This document shows positions 38,000-48,848 of a stretch of DNA of 64,000 nucleotides, in pieces. Position numbers and translations under genes: made by a program. Where the stretch lies: contig SCVJ01000004.1 of the NCBI GenBank assembly GCA_004322425.1, forward strand, positions 27,690 through 91,689. Reading direction: 5' to 3'. The notes under the pieces are model-generated. The model searched no databases, had not been told where the DNA came from, and saw only the letters and a list, made by a program, of their open reading frames with translations. Positions within the stretch are counted from its first letter, which is position 1, and every line of letters starts with the position of its first letter. Source of the stretch: Chitinophagaceae bacterium. Its GTDB lineage: Bacteria > Bacteroidota > Bacteroidia > Chitinophagales > Chitinophagaceae.

Positions 38000-39244
38000 C
38001 TATTTAAACCCAAAAATAAATGGGAAAACAAAGATTACTATCATTGTCCAAATACTATAAACTGTTAGGTATTTCGAAATTGTTTTTTCTACCTCCTCTA
38101 TTTCACACTTCTTTTTTATTACTTTAAAAAGGTTGAATGTTACTAAAAGTAGATTTGTGAAGATTAATAAATTGCCTCCCAATACTGCTAATCGGTTGGG
38201 TGTGATTCCCCCCAATTCAAAAATTCTAAATAATATAGCAGATAGAGCAATTCCGTTAACGATAATAGTAACGAATGATAATAGAAAGAGAAAAATAAAT
38301 TCTGTCTGACTCGATTTTGTTTTTGAAGTTTCAGCAATTGAAAAGAAAATTATTGCCATTACGCCAATGAGCATAGCATTAAAAAGCATAAGAAAATCTC
38401 TGTCATTGTAAAGATCCTTTCCTGAAAAAATTACTGCAACCAAATAGGCAACAAGTGTAATTAAAACAAGTGGGCAAAATAGTTTAGCAATTACAGGCGA
38501 TACTCTATTAATTAGTTGAGGATTTGATTGCGTGATAAATGTGCTAAGAAGTGGAGCTGCAGCCAAACCAAAAACAATCACATATTCAGTATAAAATGTT
38601 TCAATTTTAAAACCTAGTAATTCAAAAAGTCCGATTGATAAACCGGTTAAAAGTCCTCCTGAAATTAATAGAAGTCCTGTTAATATTAAAAAGTCACCAT
38701 TGAATTTTAGAAAATCAATACGTTTTTGATCATTGCTAAGTTTTCCTCCAACAAATGCAAATCCTAAAATTGTCCAAAGGAATAAGGGCAAATGAATGCA
38801 AGCCAGCTTTAAAGTGTCGCTATTATTATTGGGTAATAAGTTTATGAAAATCAATGCCAATAAAGTGACAATTGATATAATTAAAAGTTTCTTGGGAAGA
38901 AGTTTAGTCTTCCATGAAAAATAGATTGTCAAAAGTGGGAATACAATAAAACTCACATTTCTTTGATAGAAAGATTCTTCAGGAATATTAAATAGCAAGG
39001 GAAACTTGGCAATGATACCGGCTAGCAGCGAAGCTATAATTACAAAAGTCAATTCATTTTTACTTCCCCAAGAAATTTCTTGATTTGTATAATTCAGTCT
39101 TTCGTTCCAGAAATTTGCAATTGGTTTTTCTTTAATTTCTGGATATAATAAGGAAAACTCTTTTTTAAAAATTGTCGAATTGTCTTGGTATAATTTTTCG
39201 AGCTGCTTGGAATTTTCAATGTTGGCTAGAATTTCTTCTCTCAT
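38000..39244 (-). CDS. DUF4153-like polytopic membrane protein
   Basis: 414 aa, about 11 hydrophobic helices; general resemblance to DUF4153. Confidence 0.6.
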   Translation of the reverse strand: MREEILANIENSKQLEKLYQDNSTIFKKEFSLLYPEIKEKPIANFWNERLNYTNQEISWGSKNELTFVIIASLLAGIIAKFPLLFNIPEESFYQRNVSFIVFPLLTIYFSWKTKLLPKKLLIISIVTLLALIFINLLPNNNSDTLKLACIHLPLFLWTILGFAFVGGKLSNDQKRIDFLKFNGDFLILTGLLLISGGLLTGLSIGLFELLGFKIETFYTEYVIVFGLAAAPLLSTFITQSNPQLINRVSPVIAKLFCPLVLITLVAYLVAVIFSGKDLYNDRDFLMLFNAMLIGVMAIIFFSIAETSKTKSSQTEFIFLFLLSFVTIIVNGIALSAILFRIFELGGITPNRLAVLGGNLLIFTNLLLVTFNLFKVIKKKCEIEEVEKTISKYLTVYSIWTMIVIFVFPFIFGFK

Positions 39245-39272
39245 CTTGATTTGTATTTGATTAGTGATTTAT

Positions 39273-40832
39273 TTATTTATATTCTCCAAAAACTTTTCGT
39301 AAAGCATCTGAAATTTCTCCTAAAGTACAATTATTTTCAACCGCTTCTATTACATACGGCATCAAGTTTTCTTCAGTCTTTGCTTTTTCAGATAATTGAG
39401 AAAGCAATTTAGATACTTTATCATTATCGCGATGCTTTTTTAATGTTAAAATTTTTTCAATTTGAATATTTCTAATTTCATCTTTGATGGTTGGAGATCC
39501 TTGGGATACTTCTTCTTGTGTTTGAAATTTGTTTAAGCCAACAATAATTTTTTCACCTGTTTCTATTTTTTTCTGATACTCATAAGCACTATGTGCAATT
39601 TCGTTTTGCATAAAACCGGTTTCAATTGCATTGACGCTTCCACCTAATGCGTCTATTTTTTCTATCAATTTCAGTGCTTCCATTTCTATTTCTGTAGTAA
39701 GCGATTCAATAAAATAGGAGCCAGCTAATGGATCGGAGCAATCGGCAACACCTGTTTCAAATGCAATAATCTGTTGGGTGCGAAGAGCAATTTTGGCAGC
39801 TTCTTCCGAAGGTAAACTAAGGGCTTCGTCGTATCCATTGGTATGCAATGATTGAGTGCCTCCAAGTACAGCTGCCAAGGTTTGAATTGTTACTCGAGAT
39901 ATATTATTCAGTGGTTGTTGTGCAGTTAACGTGCTTCCTCCTGTTTGTGTGTGAAAACGAAGCATTGTGGCTTTGGGATCGGTTGCTCCCAAATCTTTCA
40001 TAATAGTTGCCCATAATTTTCTTGCAGCTCTAAACTTTGCAATTTCTTCAAACAAATTATTATGAGCATTAAAAAAGAAAGAAAGCCTTTTCCCAAATAC
40101 ATTAATATCTAAACCTTTTTTTTGTGCAGCCTTCACGTATGCTTTTCCATTACTCAGCGTAAAAGCAATTTCTTGCACAGCAGTACTTCCAGCTTCACGA
40201 ATGTGATAACCAGAAATTGAGATGGTATTCCATTTTGGAAGTTCCTGACTACACCATTCAAAAATATCGGTAACAATTCGTAACGAAGGTTTTGGAGGAT
40301 AGATATAAGTTCCCCGCGCAGCATATTCTTTTAAAATATCGTTTTGAATTGTTCCTGAAATTTTTTGTAAGTCAGCGCCTTGTTGTTTTGCCATTGCTAC
40401 ATAAAATGCAAGTAGAATAAATCCGGTGGCATTAATTGTCATTGAAGTACTAACATTTTCTAATGGAATTCCTTTGAAAAGTGTTTTCATGTCTTCAAGA
40501 GAATCTATTGCCACACCTACTTTTCCAACTTCTCCTTCAGCCAACGGATGATCGCTGTCGTAACCAATTTGTGTTGGTAAGTCAAATGCAACACTTAATC
40601 CATTTACACCTTGTGATAATAAATAATGATATCGCTTGTTGCTTTCTTCTGCAGTAGAAAATCCTGCATATTGTCTCATCGTCCATAACTTTCCACGATA
40701 CATATCTTTTTGAATGCCTCGAGTAAATGGGAATTCACCAGGTTGTTCCAAGTTTTGTTTACAATCAGTTTGAGAATAAACAGGTTTGATTTCTATTCCT
40801 GAATCGGTGTATTTTTTCAAATCATTTTTCAT
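39273..40832 (-). CDS. Methylmalonyl-CoA mutase-family large (catalytic) subunit without B12-binding domain
   Basis: '[50 protein letters not shown]', '[19 protein letters not shown]', '[22 protein letters not shown]'; ends at 519 aa with no DxHxxG. Confidence 0.92.
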   Translation of the reverse strand: MKNDLKKYTDSGIEIKPVYSQTDCKQNLEQPGEFPFTRGIQKDMYRGKLWTMRQYAGFSTAEESNKRYHYLLSQGVNGLSVAFDLPTQIGYDSDHPLAEGEVGKVGVAIDSLEDMKTLFKGIPLENVSTSMTINATGFILLAFYVAMAKQQGADLQKISGTIQNDILKEYAARGTYIYPPKPSLRIVTDIFEWCSQELPKWNTISISGYHIREAGSTAVQEIAFTLSNGKAYVKAAQKKGLDINVFGKRLSFFFNAHNNLFEEIAKFRAARKLWATIMKDLGATDPKATMLRFHTQTGGSTLTAQQPLNNISRVTIQTLAAVLGGTQSLHTNGYDEALSLPSEEAAKIALRTQQIIAFETGVADCSDPLAGSYFIESLTTEIEMEALKLIEKIDALGGSVNAIETGFMQNEIAHSAYEYQKKIETGEKIIVGLNKFQTQEEVSQGSPTIKDEIRNIQIEKILTLKKHRDNDKVSKLLSQLSEKAKTEENLMPYVIEAVENNCTLGEISDALRKVFGEYK

Positions 40833-41332
40833 TGCATCAATTTTCTTGCTTCATAATTTAAAGCGTCCAAAACAATAATATGAAGTGCATTTTTGTCCTG
40901 CTTTAATATTATTTCTAATAAAAGTTTGTTTAGTTCAAACGCTTTTGCATGAGTTGTCAAAGTTTGTGCTACTTGATTTATGATGAGCATATTTTGATCT
41001 TTTAGTTTTTGAATGGATTGCCAAGAGGAAGGCTTAACATAAATTTGTTGAGAGCAATTGTATTCAAATTCTTGTTTGATATGAGACAGTAAAAGCAGTT
41101 GCATTTCCTTAGCCGATAAATCGGGATTATTTATTCTGCTTACCAAATTTGGAATGGCAATTCGCTCTGCCAATACCACTAATCGCTCATAAGCTTGTAA
41201 TTGGAGTGGCTTTGTAGAAAATGAGGATTCTTTTTTTTGTGGTTTAATTTTAAGGTTCCAATTATAGATGATAAAAAAAGAAAGAGCCAGTGAGAAGGCG
41301 GCTAAAATAAAAGCGAAAGCAGAAAAATCCAT
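40829..41332 (-). CDS. Hypothetical membrane-anchored protein
   Basis: One N-terminal TM; 4-nt overlap with the mutase gene suggests cotranscription. Confidence 0.65.
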   Translation of the reverse strand: MDFSAFAFILAAFSLALSFFIIYNWNLKIKPQKKESSFSTKPLQLQAYERLVVLAERIAIPNLVSRINNPDLSAKEMQLLLLSHIKQEFEYNCSQQIYVKPSSWQSIQKLKDQNMLIINQVAQTLTTHAKAFELNKLLLEIILKQDKNALHIIVLDALNYEARKLMQ

Positions 41333-41435
41333 ACGTACTTTTTATAGGAGTAAAAATACAGCAAGTTAATTTTCTTTCCCGAAATAGATAATAGCTTAAA
41401 TCCCGAAGTTGTAGTTTTGTATATAATTCTAGAAA

Positions 41436-41780
41436 ATGGAAATTTTAAACAAAACACCTGTTCAATTAACAGAAGGAGCCATAAAGGAAGTGAAGCGATT
41501 AATTTCTCAAGAAGGTTTTGATGCTTCTCAGTTTTTACGCGTAGGTGTAAAAGGTGGTGGCTGTTCTGGCATGACGTATGTAATTGGTTTCGATAAAAAA
41601 GACGAAAATGACGATTTTTTTGAAGTTGAAGGAATCTCTTGTATTATTAATAAATCACATATTCTTTATCTTGCTGATATGGAAATTAACTGGGAAGAAG
41701 GATTGAATAATCGTGGATTTACTTTCAAAAATCCAAATGCAAGTTCTACTTGCGGCTGCGGAACTTCATTTGCAGTTTAA
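41436..41780 (+). CDS. A-type Fe-S cluster assembly protein (IscA/ErpA/SufA-like)
   Basis: 'LRVGVKGGGCSGMTYVIGF' and C-terminal 'STCGCGTSF' carry the three conserved Cys. Confidence 0.95.
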   Translation: MEILNKTPVQLTEGAIKEVKRLISQEGFDASQFLRVGVKGGGCSGMTYVIGFDKKDENDDFFEVEGISCIINKSHILYLADMEINWEEGLNNRGFTFKNPNASSTCGCGTSFAV

Positions 41781-41806
41781 CTTTTAGCACAAAATTATTT
41801 AATAGA

Positions 41807-41833
41807 AAATGCCTCTCTTTTGAAAGGCATTTT
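41807..41833 (+). terminator. Rho-independent (possibly bidirectional) terminator between iscA-like gene and secDF
   Basis: AAAATGCCT...AGGCATTTT inverted repeat between convergent genes. Confidence 0.7.
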
Positions 41834-41868
41834 GCGTATCGGAATCTTAATTTTTATTTTTTGTGAAT

Positions 41869-44800
41869 CTAAACAAGACCAGCTTCACCAAGTGGTTTGT
41901 TTTTTGCTAAATCAACAAGTATAGGCGCCGCAACAAAAATTGAAGAATAAGTACCTGTAACAACTCCAATTAACATTGCAAATGCAAATCCTCGCGTTAC
42001 TTCTCCACCAAAAATGAATAATATTAAAATGGTAAGAAATACAGTAAGAGAAGTCATTATGGTTCTACTAAGTGTATCGTTAATAGCTCTGTTGATAATG
42101 GTTTCTTTTGTAGCACCTTTCAGATTTCGACTGTATTCACGAATCCTATCAAATACAATTACTGTATCATTCATTGAAAAACCAATAACTGTAAGTATGG
42201 CTGCAATAAAATGCTGATCCAGTTCAAGTGGGAAAGGAACAATATTTTTCAAAAATGAAAATGCAGCGAGAGTTACCAATACATCATGTAACAACGCAAT
42301 AATAGTACCCGCAGAATATCTCCAATCGCGGAAACGAATAAAAATATAAATAGAAATAATTAGTAAAGACCAAAAAGTAGCCCACTTAGCACCCGATTTC
42401 AAATCGTCTGAAATGGTGGGTAGTACTGTTTTTGAGCCTAATTTATAATCAGTAACAAATTCTTCGAAACTGATAGCGGGGATATGATTTTTTAATCCTT
42501 CAAATAGTTTTCTTTCTACTTGCACTTGCACTCCATCGCTTGGATCATTTATTAAATAAGATGTAGTAATGTCAAGTTGATTGTCAAGCCCAATAGTTTT
42601 GATAATAGGATTTTCTCCAAAAGATTTTTCGACATCTTTTCGTACTTGTTCTACATCAAGTGTTTTTCCTTTTTCAAATTGAATAACAAAACTGCGTCCT
42701 CCTTTAAATTCAACTCCTTGATGGAAACCATTGAATATAGCAGCAACACCTAATAGCAATACGGCAACGGAAATTCCATAGGCATATTTACGATATTCGA
42801 TAAATTTAAAATTTGCTTGTTTGAAAATGCTTTTGCTGATTCCTGTAAAATATTGAAGATGACGTTGTTTACCGGTAAACCAATTTGTTACCCAACGGCT
42901 CACCAAAATACCACAAAAAAGAGACAGAAGAATTCCCAATATTTGTGTAGTGGCAAATCCTTTTACAGGCCCCAAACCAAAATAAAATAAAATGATTGCC
43001 GTAAGTAAAGTGGTTACGTGGGCATCCAATACTGGCGGCAACGAACGACGATAGCCTTCATTTATAGCAAGTTGATATCCTTTGCCTCGAGTTAATTCTT
43101 CTTTTATCCTCTCATAAATAATTACGTTTGTATCCACAGCCATACCAATGGTTAATACTAAACCTGCAATACCTGGAGCAGTAAGCGTAGCTCCAAGTCC
43201 GGCTAAAACTCCTACGGTAAAAAGTAAGTTAAGTATAAGAGCAATATTGGCTATCCAACCGCTTGTGTTATAATAAACAAGCATTAGTAAAAAGATAATA
43301 ATAAAAGAAATTGAAAATGCTTTAAGACCTCCGTTAATTGCATCGGCACCCAACGTTGGACCCACTACTTGATCTTGAACAATCTTTGCCGGAGCGGGTA
43401 GCTTTCCTGCTTTCAAAATATTTGCTAAATCTTGTGCTTCTTCAATTGTAAAATTTCCACGGATTTGAGATCTGCCTCCTTCAATTTTTTCGTCTGCAAC
43501 AGGAGCTGAGTAAACTACATCATCCAACACAATTGCTATAGGAACCGATTTTTGAGCACTCTTTTCAGTTAATGTTGCCCAATCACTTCCGCCTTTCGGA
43601 CTCATAGTCATTTCAACAATTGGGTTACCAGTTATCTGCTCAAAATCCTGACTAGCTGAAGTAACTGCATCACCTTCTAAAGGAGCTTTATCTGCACCAT
43701 ATGTTTTTATTGCATAAAGTGGAACAAATTCATTTTTCTTTCCTGTAATATTATCACTTTCAGCAATTCCATAATAAAATCTAATATCTGCAGGTAACTT
43801 ACCTATTATTCCATCCAAATTAAGAATGCCTCTCAAAGTGGCGGTATCTTTAATTGGAACATAACCCAAAGCTGCTGGATAACTTACTTTTCCAGTAGTT
43901 GGATTTTGATACGGCGATACGAATTGAATATACTCTCCAAGAGATCGTTTCTTCTTTGTACTAGCAGTATCGGAAGTGGATTTACTTCCAGCGATAATAT
44001 CTGAAAGTTTATCGGAAGATTTTTTTGAAGTAGTATCAATTTGATTTACAGTAGTTGCACTATCAATGGTAGCAGTTGTGCCACTCATAATATCATTAAA
44101 AGCCTGATCGGCTTGCAACAGAGAGGCATCGAGCTCGGCAATATTGTACACTTCCCAAAATTGTAAGTTAGCAGAAGCTTGCAAATATTTTCTTACTCTT
44201 TCTTCGTCATCAATACCCGGAAGTTCAACCGTGATAATTCCTTTTCCTTCTTCAAGGCTAATATTAGGTTGTGCTACACCAAACTGATCGATACGACTAC
44301 GCAACACTCTAAATGTTCTATTAACGGCTTCTCCAGCTTCTTTGCGAACTAATTCAAGAACTTTTGTATCGTTTGCATCAATTGCAATTTGATCTTGGTT
44401 GGCAGCAGAAAACAATCCTGCCAATTTCCCTTCGCCAGCTATTTTTTTATATTCATCATAGAATAATGAAATAAAATCAGCATCGCTATTTGCTTTTTGT
44501 TTATTAGCATTTTCTAATGCTTTAGTAAACAGAGGGTCTTTTGAGTTATTACTCATCGAACGAAGCAAACCAGTTAGTTCAACTTCCATCGTTACGTTCA
44601 CGCCTCCTTGCAAGTCTAATCCAAGGTTTAATTCAGATTCTTTTGATTTTCGATAACTATGACCGAACCAAGTAATTTTTGTGTCTTTAGTACTATCGAG
44701 TAACTGTTTTACACGATTTTTATAAATGCTACTAAGTCCATCGGGATATTTTTCTGGTGAATCATATTTTTTGGCATCAGGATAAGTGGCATTCATAAAT

Positions 44801-44922
44801 TGCTGGGCACTTGCTTCCATCTTACTTTCATGTTTGTTTACAAACCAAGTAAATGAAAGAAGGAAAACTGAATACACTATCAATAGTATAGTAAAAAAGC
44901 GGACCAATCCTTTCAGTTGCAT
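41869..44922 (-). CDS. secDF: SecDF fusion protein translocase subunit
   Basis: SecD part 'LGLDLQGGVNVTMEV' and 'GMAVDTNVIIYERIKEEL'; SecF part 'FIRFRDWRYSAGTIIALLHDVLVTLAAFS' and 'GFSMNDTVIVFDRIREYSR'. Confidence 0.97.
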   Translation of the reverse strand: MQLKGLVRFFTILLIVYSVFLLSFTWFVNKHESKMEASAQQFMNATYPDAKKYDSPEKYPDGLSSIYKNRVKQLLDSTKDTKITWFGHSYRKSKESELNLGLDLQGGVNVTMEVELTGLLRSMSNNSKDPLFTKALENANKQKANSDADFISLFYDEYKKIAGEGKLAGLFSAANQDQIAIDANDTKVLELVRKEAGEAVNRTFRVLRSRIDQFGVAQPNISLEEGKGIITVELPGIDDEERVRKYLQASANLQFWEVYNIAELDASLLQADQAFNDIMSGTTATIDSATTVNQIDTTSKKSSDKLSDIIAGSKSTSDTASTKKKRSLGEYIQFVSPYQNPTTGKVSYPAALGYVPIKDTATLRGILNLDGIIGKLPADIRFYYGIAESDNITGKKNEFVPLYAIKTYGADKAPLEGDAVTSASQDFEQITGNPIVEMTMSPKGGSDWATLTEKSAQKSVPIAIVLDDVVYSAPVADEKIEGGRSQIRGNFTIEEAQDLANILKAGKLPAPAKIVQDQVVGPTLGADAINGGLKAFSISFIIIFLLMLVYYNTSGWIANIALILNLLFTVGVLAGLGATLTAPGIAGLVLTIGMAVDTNVIIYERIKEELTRGKGYQLAINEGYRRSLPPVLDAHVTTLLTAIILFYFGLGPVKGFATTQILGILLSLFCGILVSRWVTNWFTGKQRHLQYFTGISKSIFKQANFKFIEYRKYAYGISVAVLLLGVAAIFNGFHQGVEFKGGRSFVIQFEKGKTLDVEQVRKDVEKSFGENPIIKTIGLDNQLDITTSYLINDPSDGVQVQVERKLFEGLKNHIPAISFEEFVTDYKLGSKTVLPTISDDLKSGAKWATFWSLLIISIYIFIRFRDWRYSAGTIIALLHDVLVTLAAFSFLKNIVPFPLELDQHFIAAILTVIGFSMNDTVIVFDRIREYSRNLKGATKETIINRAINDTLSRTIMTSLTVFLTILILFIFGGEVTRGFAFAMLIGVVTGTYSSIFVAAPILVDLAKNKPLGEAGLV

Positions 44923-45002
44923 ACGAGTAGTTTTCTTTTTTGTCCTTTTGGAGGCTACAATTTTGTATCCAACAAGCGGATTTTAATTTTTTTAAAGAGC
45001 GG

Positions 45003-45010
45003 CAAAGATA
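45003..45010 (-). promoter_or_regulatory. -7 element TATCTTTG (minus) upstream of secDF
   Basis: Plus-strand CAAAGATA about 80 nt upstream of the secDF ATG. Confidence 0.45.
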
Positions 45011-45112
45011 ATGGTTTCGAGCAGAAAAAGTGGCTAAATTGGAGGTAACAAATCCTTTTCAATTTTTTATTTGGTACTCATGAAATTCGTCATTGTTAAC
45101 TTATGTTTTAAT

Positions 45113-45120
45113 TACATTTG
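45113..45120 (+). promoter_or_regulatory. -7 element TACATTTG upstream of aminotransferase gene
   Basis: TTG at 45093-45095, 17 nt spacer, TACATTTG. Confidence 0.5.
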
Positions 45121-45156
45121 TTGCGTTAAAAAAGATCCTCAAATAGTACTTTCAAT

Positions 45157-46347
45157 ATGAAAATGTCTTCCAAACTGAATAGATTTAGCGAACCAGAAAC
45201 TTTGAAAATGGCTAAATTAGGTCGAGAACTTCGTGCAAAAGGAGTGGATATTATTGACCTCAGTTTAGGAGAACCAGATTTTGACACACCACAACATATA
45301 AAAGACGCAGTAAAAAATGCAATTGATGAAAATTGGAGCCACTACACTCCCGTAGCAGGTTTTGCAGATTTACGCGAAGCTGTTTGTTTCAAACTTAAAC
45401 GAGATAATCAACTAGAATACAGTTCAGAAAACATTGTTATATCTACTGGCGCTAAACAAAGTTTGGCAAATGCCATACTTACATTAGTTGACGATGGAGA
45501 TGAAGTAATTATTCCTGCTCCTTTTTGGGTTTCTTATTCAGAGATGGTAAAAATTGCCGGAGGTGTTCCCAAAATTGTAAAAACAGAGGAGCAAAATAAA
45601 TTCAAAATAACTCCTTCACAATTAGAAGAGTCCATTACTGAAAAGTCAAAACTTTTTTTATTTTCATCTCCTTGTAATCCCAGTGGAAGTATTTATTCCA
45701 AAGAAGAACTATCTGCTTTGGCAAATGTTTTCAGAAAAAATCCCAATATTTATATTATTTCCGATGAAATCTATGAATACATTAATTTCATTGGGAAACA
45801 TGAAAGCATAGCTCAATTTGATTTTTTAAAAGATCGAGTTATTATCATCAATGGACTGAGTAAGGGTTTTGCTATGACAGGTTATAGACTTGGTTATCTT
45901 GCTGCCGAAGTTGAAATTGCCAAAGCCTGTGAGAAATGGCAGGGACAATTTACAAGTGGCGCCAATTCTGTAACACAAAAAGCTGCAATTGTCGCTTTAA
46001 CTCAAGGCATCGAAGCTTCCATGAAAATGAAAGAGGAGTTTACCAAACGTCGTAATCGAATTCTCGAAATCTTAAGAGAAATTCCTGATGTAGTTTGTGT
46101 TGCTCCAGACGGTGCTTTTTATATTTTCCCCAACGTAAAATCTTATTTCGGAAAATCAAATGGTAAAGAAACAATTACCAATTCCGATGAACTATGTATG
46201 TATTTGCTAAATGAAGGACATGTTTCAACCGTTACAGGGCGTGCATTTGGCGAGCCCAACTGCATTCGAATTTCTTTTGCTAGCAGTATTGAAAAAATAG
46301 AAATAGGAATGAACAGAATTAAAAATGCATTGGAAAGGCTTAAATAA
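45157..46347 (+). CDS. Class I PLP-dependent aminotransferase (aspartate aminotransferase-like)
   Basis: 'IIDLSLGEPDFDTPQHIKDAVK', 'ISTGAKQSLANAI', PLP Lys motif 'INGLSKGFAMTGYRLGYLA'. Confidence 0.94.
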   Translation: MKMSSKLNRFSEPETLKMAKLGRELRAKGVDIIDLSLGEPDFDTPQHIKDAVKNAIDENWSHYTPVAGFADLREAVCFKLKRDNQLEYSSENIVISTGAKQSLANAILTLVDDGDEVIIPAPFWVSYSEMVKIAGGVPKIVKTEEQNKFKITPSQLEESITEKSKLFLFSSPCNPSGSIYSKEELSALANVFRKNPNIYIISDEIYEYINFIGKHESIAQFDFLKDRVIIINGLSKGFAMTGYRLGYLAAEVEIAKACEKWQGQFTSGANSVTQKAAIVALTQGIEASMKMKEEFTKRRNRILEILREIPDVVCVAPDGAFYIFPNVKSYFGKSNGKETITNSDELCMYLLNEGHVSTVTGRAFGEPNCIRISFASSIEKIEIGMNRIKNALERLK

Positions 46348-46350
46348 AAT

Positions 46351-46944
46351 TTACTTTTCAAGAACTTTATCCAAAAAGTATTGATGTAGTTTTAAAATTT
46401 GTGGTGTTAATAATTCTTTTTCGTCGTTGACAACTACAAAATGGCAACGCTTTATTTTTTCATTTTCATCCAATTGATTGCTTAAACGTTTCTCCACTTC
46501 CTCTTTACTGATTCCATCGCGTTCCATCACTCTTTTAATGCGAATATGCTCGGGAGCTGAAACACCAATTATAAAATCAAGTTTTTCAGAAGCGCCTGCT
46601 TCAAAAATCAAAGCAGCTTCTTTTATAGAGTAGGGTGTAGTTTGTTTTTCCATCCATTCTCTTGCATCTAAAAGTGTAGCCGGATGAACTAAAGAGTTTA
46701 AGAGGTTCAATTTTTGCGAATCTTTAAAAACTATTGAGGCAAGTAATGCACTTTTCAATTTACCATTTTCATAAATTTCTGCTCCAAAATTTTTAATCAA
46801 TTCTAATTTTAATTGATGATTACTAGTCATTAAGCGTTTAGCTTCTTTATCAGCATAATAAACTGGAATTCCCAACACTTCAAAAATTTGTGCTACCGTT
46901 GTTTTACCACTTCCAATTCCTCCCGTTAAACCGATTTTTAACAT
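46351..46944 (-). CDS. coaE: Dephospho-CoA kinase
   Basis: 'KIGLTGGIGSGKTTVAQIFEVLGIPVYYADKEAK'. Confidence 0.95.
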   Translation of the reverse strand: MLKIGLTGGIGSGKTTVAQIFEVLGIPVYYADKEAKRLMTSNHQLKLELIKNFGAEIYENGKLKSALLASIVFKDSQKLNLLNSLVHPATLLDAREWMEKQTTPYSIKEAALIFEAGASEKLDFIIGVSAPEHIRIKRVMERDGISKEEVEKRLSNQLDENEKIKRCHFVVVNDEKELLTPQILKLHQYFLDKVLEK

Positions 46945-46994
46945 AGTACTGTTGTAATGAACTTCAAATTTCAGTTAAAAATTCAAACGGGCAT

Positions 46995-47026
46995 AAAAAA
47001 TCTCAAGCAAAATATTCTGCTTGAGA
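46995..47026 (-). terminator. Rho-independent terminator downstream of yajC (minus strand)
   Basis: Minus-strand TCTCAAGCA...TGCTTGAGA stem followed by TTTTTT. Confidence 0.75.
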
Positions 47027-47049
47027 TGTAATAATAAATAAAATGCAAC

Positions 47050-47379
47050 TTATTTTTTGTCAGCAGGTTTGTTCAACGCAGCTGTCCAATCCATACTAAT
47101 CGCACTCTTCTCAATTTTTAAATAACTTCCGGGGCTTACCTCCAAATTCAATGTCCCGTCTTCATTTACTTTGTTGATGGTACCATGAATGCCGGCAATC
47201 GTTACAATTTTATCTCCTTTCTGAAGATCGTCGATAAACTTTTTCTGACTCTTCGCTTTTTTAGCTTGCGGGCGAATGAAAAATAACCAAAATGTAAGAA
47301 TGATAGCTCCCATAAAAATAAGAGAAGTCATATTACCAAATGGACCTGAAGACGGTGCTTGTAAAAAATAGATGTTCAT
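47050..47379 (-). CDS. yajC: Preprotein translocase subunit YajC
   Basis: 'FFIRPQAKKAKSQKKFIDDLQKGDKIVTIAGIHGTI'. Confidence 0.94.
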   Translation of the reverse strand: MNIYFLQAPSSGPFGNMTSLIFMGAIILTFWLFFIRPQAKKAKSQKKFIDDLQKGDKIVTIAGIHGTINKVNEDGTLNLEVSPGSYLKIEKSAISMDWTAALNKPADKK

Positions 47380-47398
47380 AATTATAGTTGTTAAATTT

Positions 47399-47851
47399 TT
47401 AGTTTTTTGTAGATTTTGTTAAAACAGAAACATTAAAAACGAGTACACTTCGAAGTGGATTTGTATTTGCATCCACATAAACTTCTTTTGAATTTAAAGT
47501 GCCACCACGATTATCACTGTTGAATTTTGCTTTGATCTTTCCTTCTTTTCCTGGAGCAATAGGTTCGGTTGGTGTTTCAGGAATTGTACAACCACATTGC
47601 GCAGAAACATTGGAAATGATTAGTGGATAATTGCCAATGTTTTTAAAACGAAATGCAACTTCTACTTCTTGCCCTTCTATAATTTCACCCATTTCTTGAA
47701 TAGTATCATCCAACCATTGGATACGTGTATAATTTGTAGTATCGATAATAGTTACTTTATCGTTGGCGGCATTATTTACCTCAGCACTATTTTTATTCTT
47801 GCAAGCAAAAATCAAAAAGGAAATAAAGAGGATTGAAAATATTTTTTTCAT
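47399..47851 (-). CDS. DUF1573 lipoprotein
   Basis: 'MKKIFSILFISFLIFAC' lipobox; 'FRFKNIGNYPLIISNVSAQCGCTIPE' typical of DUF1573; downstream Met used as start. Confidence 0.85.
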   Translation of the reverse strand: MKKIFSILFISFLIFACKNKNSAEVNNAANDKVTIIDTTNYTRIQWLDDTIQEMGEIIEGQEVEVAFRFKNIGNYPLIISNVSAQCGCTIPETPTEPIAPGKEGKIKAKFNSDNRGGTLNSKEVYVDANTNPLRSVLVFNVSVLTKSTKN

Positions 47852-47921
47852 TAGTTCAGTAAAATGAAGTTGCAAATGTATTAAAAAGCTTGAATCTAAT
47901 TTTTAAATGAATCCAAATGGA

Positions 47922-48848
47922 TCAATTCTTTTTAAAAGCAATTTTTCCCATTTTATCAGTTAGCAACAATTCCTTATGAATAGTATCTAAAATACCATTT
48001 ACAAAATGCCCGCTTTGAGCAGTGCTGTAATCTTTTGCAAGATCAATATATTCGTTAATGGTAACTTTTGGAGGAATTGTTTCGAAGTACAAAAATTCTG
48101 CAACACCCATTTTCATTAATATCATATCTATAAGTGCAATTCTTTCGGGGTCCCAATTTTTCAATTTGGGAATGATCAGTTCTTGTAAGTAATTCGATTT
48201 TTCAAGAACTGATTGTAATAATTTTTTTGCAAAGTCACGCTTTTCGTCACTTATTATTTTTGTTAGTTCGAAAGAATCGGGTTTGTTCAAATAGTTAATA
48301 AATAATGGAACAACCATTTCGCCGTCATCATCCCAGTTGCAAAATATTTCTTCTATATAAGAAACAAAATTTTCATTAGCAAGCATCAATTTATCAATAA
48401 TGAAGATTAGAATATTTTTATCCTCTTTGACTTCTCTGTTTTCTGTGATGTAATAGTTTTTATACTCTGGTGTTTCAATCAATTGTGAATACACTTTTCG
48501 AATTAAATCTTTATTAAGTTTATGCTCTTTATTTATTTTAGCGATAGATGATTGAAGTAGTTCATCTTTCTGAAGTCTTTCAATAATACTGTTGTTGGTA
48601 ATTTTTGTATTGACATGCAAGTCTTCATAGTTGGGTAAATGCTTACTGGAGCGTTGAGCAGCATCCGTTGTAGCATAGCTACAAACTTCAATTAAAAAAG
48701 AATTGAGATAGATTAATAATTTGCTAGTTTGCTCAAAATGAGAATTTAATATTCTATCAGCTTCTTGAGACACTATTTCATTTTCACGAGTGGTAAGTGT
48801 ATAGATAGTCTGCATCACTTTTACTCTAATATTTCGTCTGCTAATCAT
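47922..48848 (-). CDS. nusB: Transcription antitermination factor NusB
   Basis: 'SRRNIRVKVMQTIYTL' start and C-terminal 'PPKVTINEYIDLAKDYSTAQSGHFVNGILDTIHKEL'. Confidence 0.92.
   Translation of the reverse strand: MISRRNIRVKVMQTIYTLTTRENEIVSQEADRILNSHFEQTSKLLIYLNSFLIEVCSYATTDAAQRSSKHLPNYEDLHVNTKITNNSIIERLQKDELLQSSIAKINKEHKLNKDLIRKVYSQLIETPEYKNYYITENREVKEDKNILIFIIDKLMLANENFVSYIEEIFCNWDDDGEMVVPLFINYLNKPDSFELTKIISDEKRDFAKKLLQSVLEKSNYLQELIIPKLKNWDPERIALIDMILMKMGVAEFLYFETIPPKVTINEYIDLAKDYSTAQSGHFVNGILDTIHKELLLTDKMGKIAFKKN

Noticed and set aside
37980-38000. AGCTTTGCAACTTTTGCAGCT imperfect hairpin between glnS and the DUF4153-like gene
   Set aside because: Bulged short stem without a clear T-tract; not convincing as a terminator.
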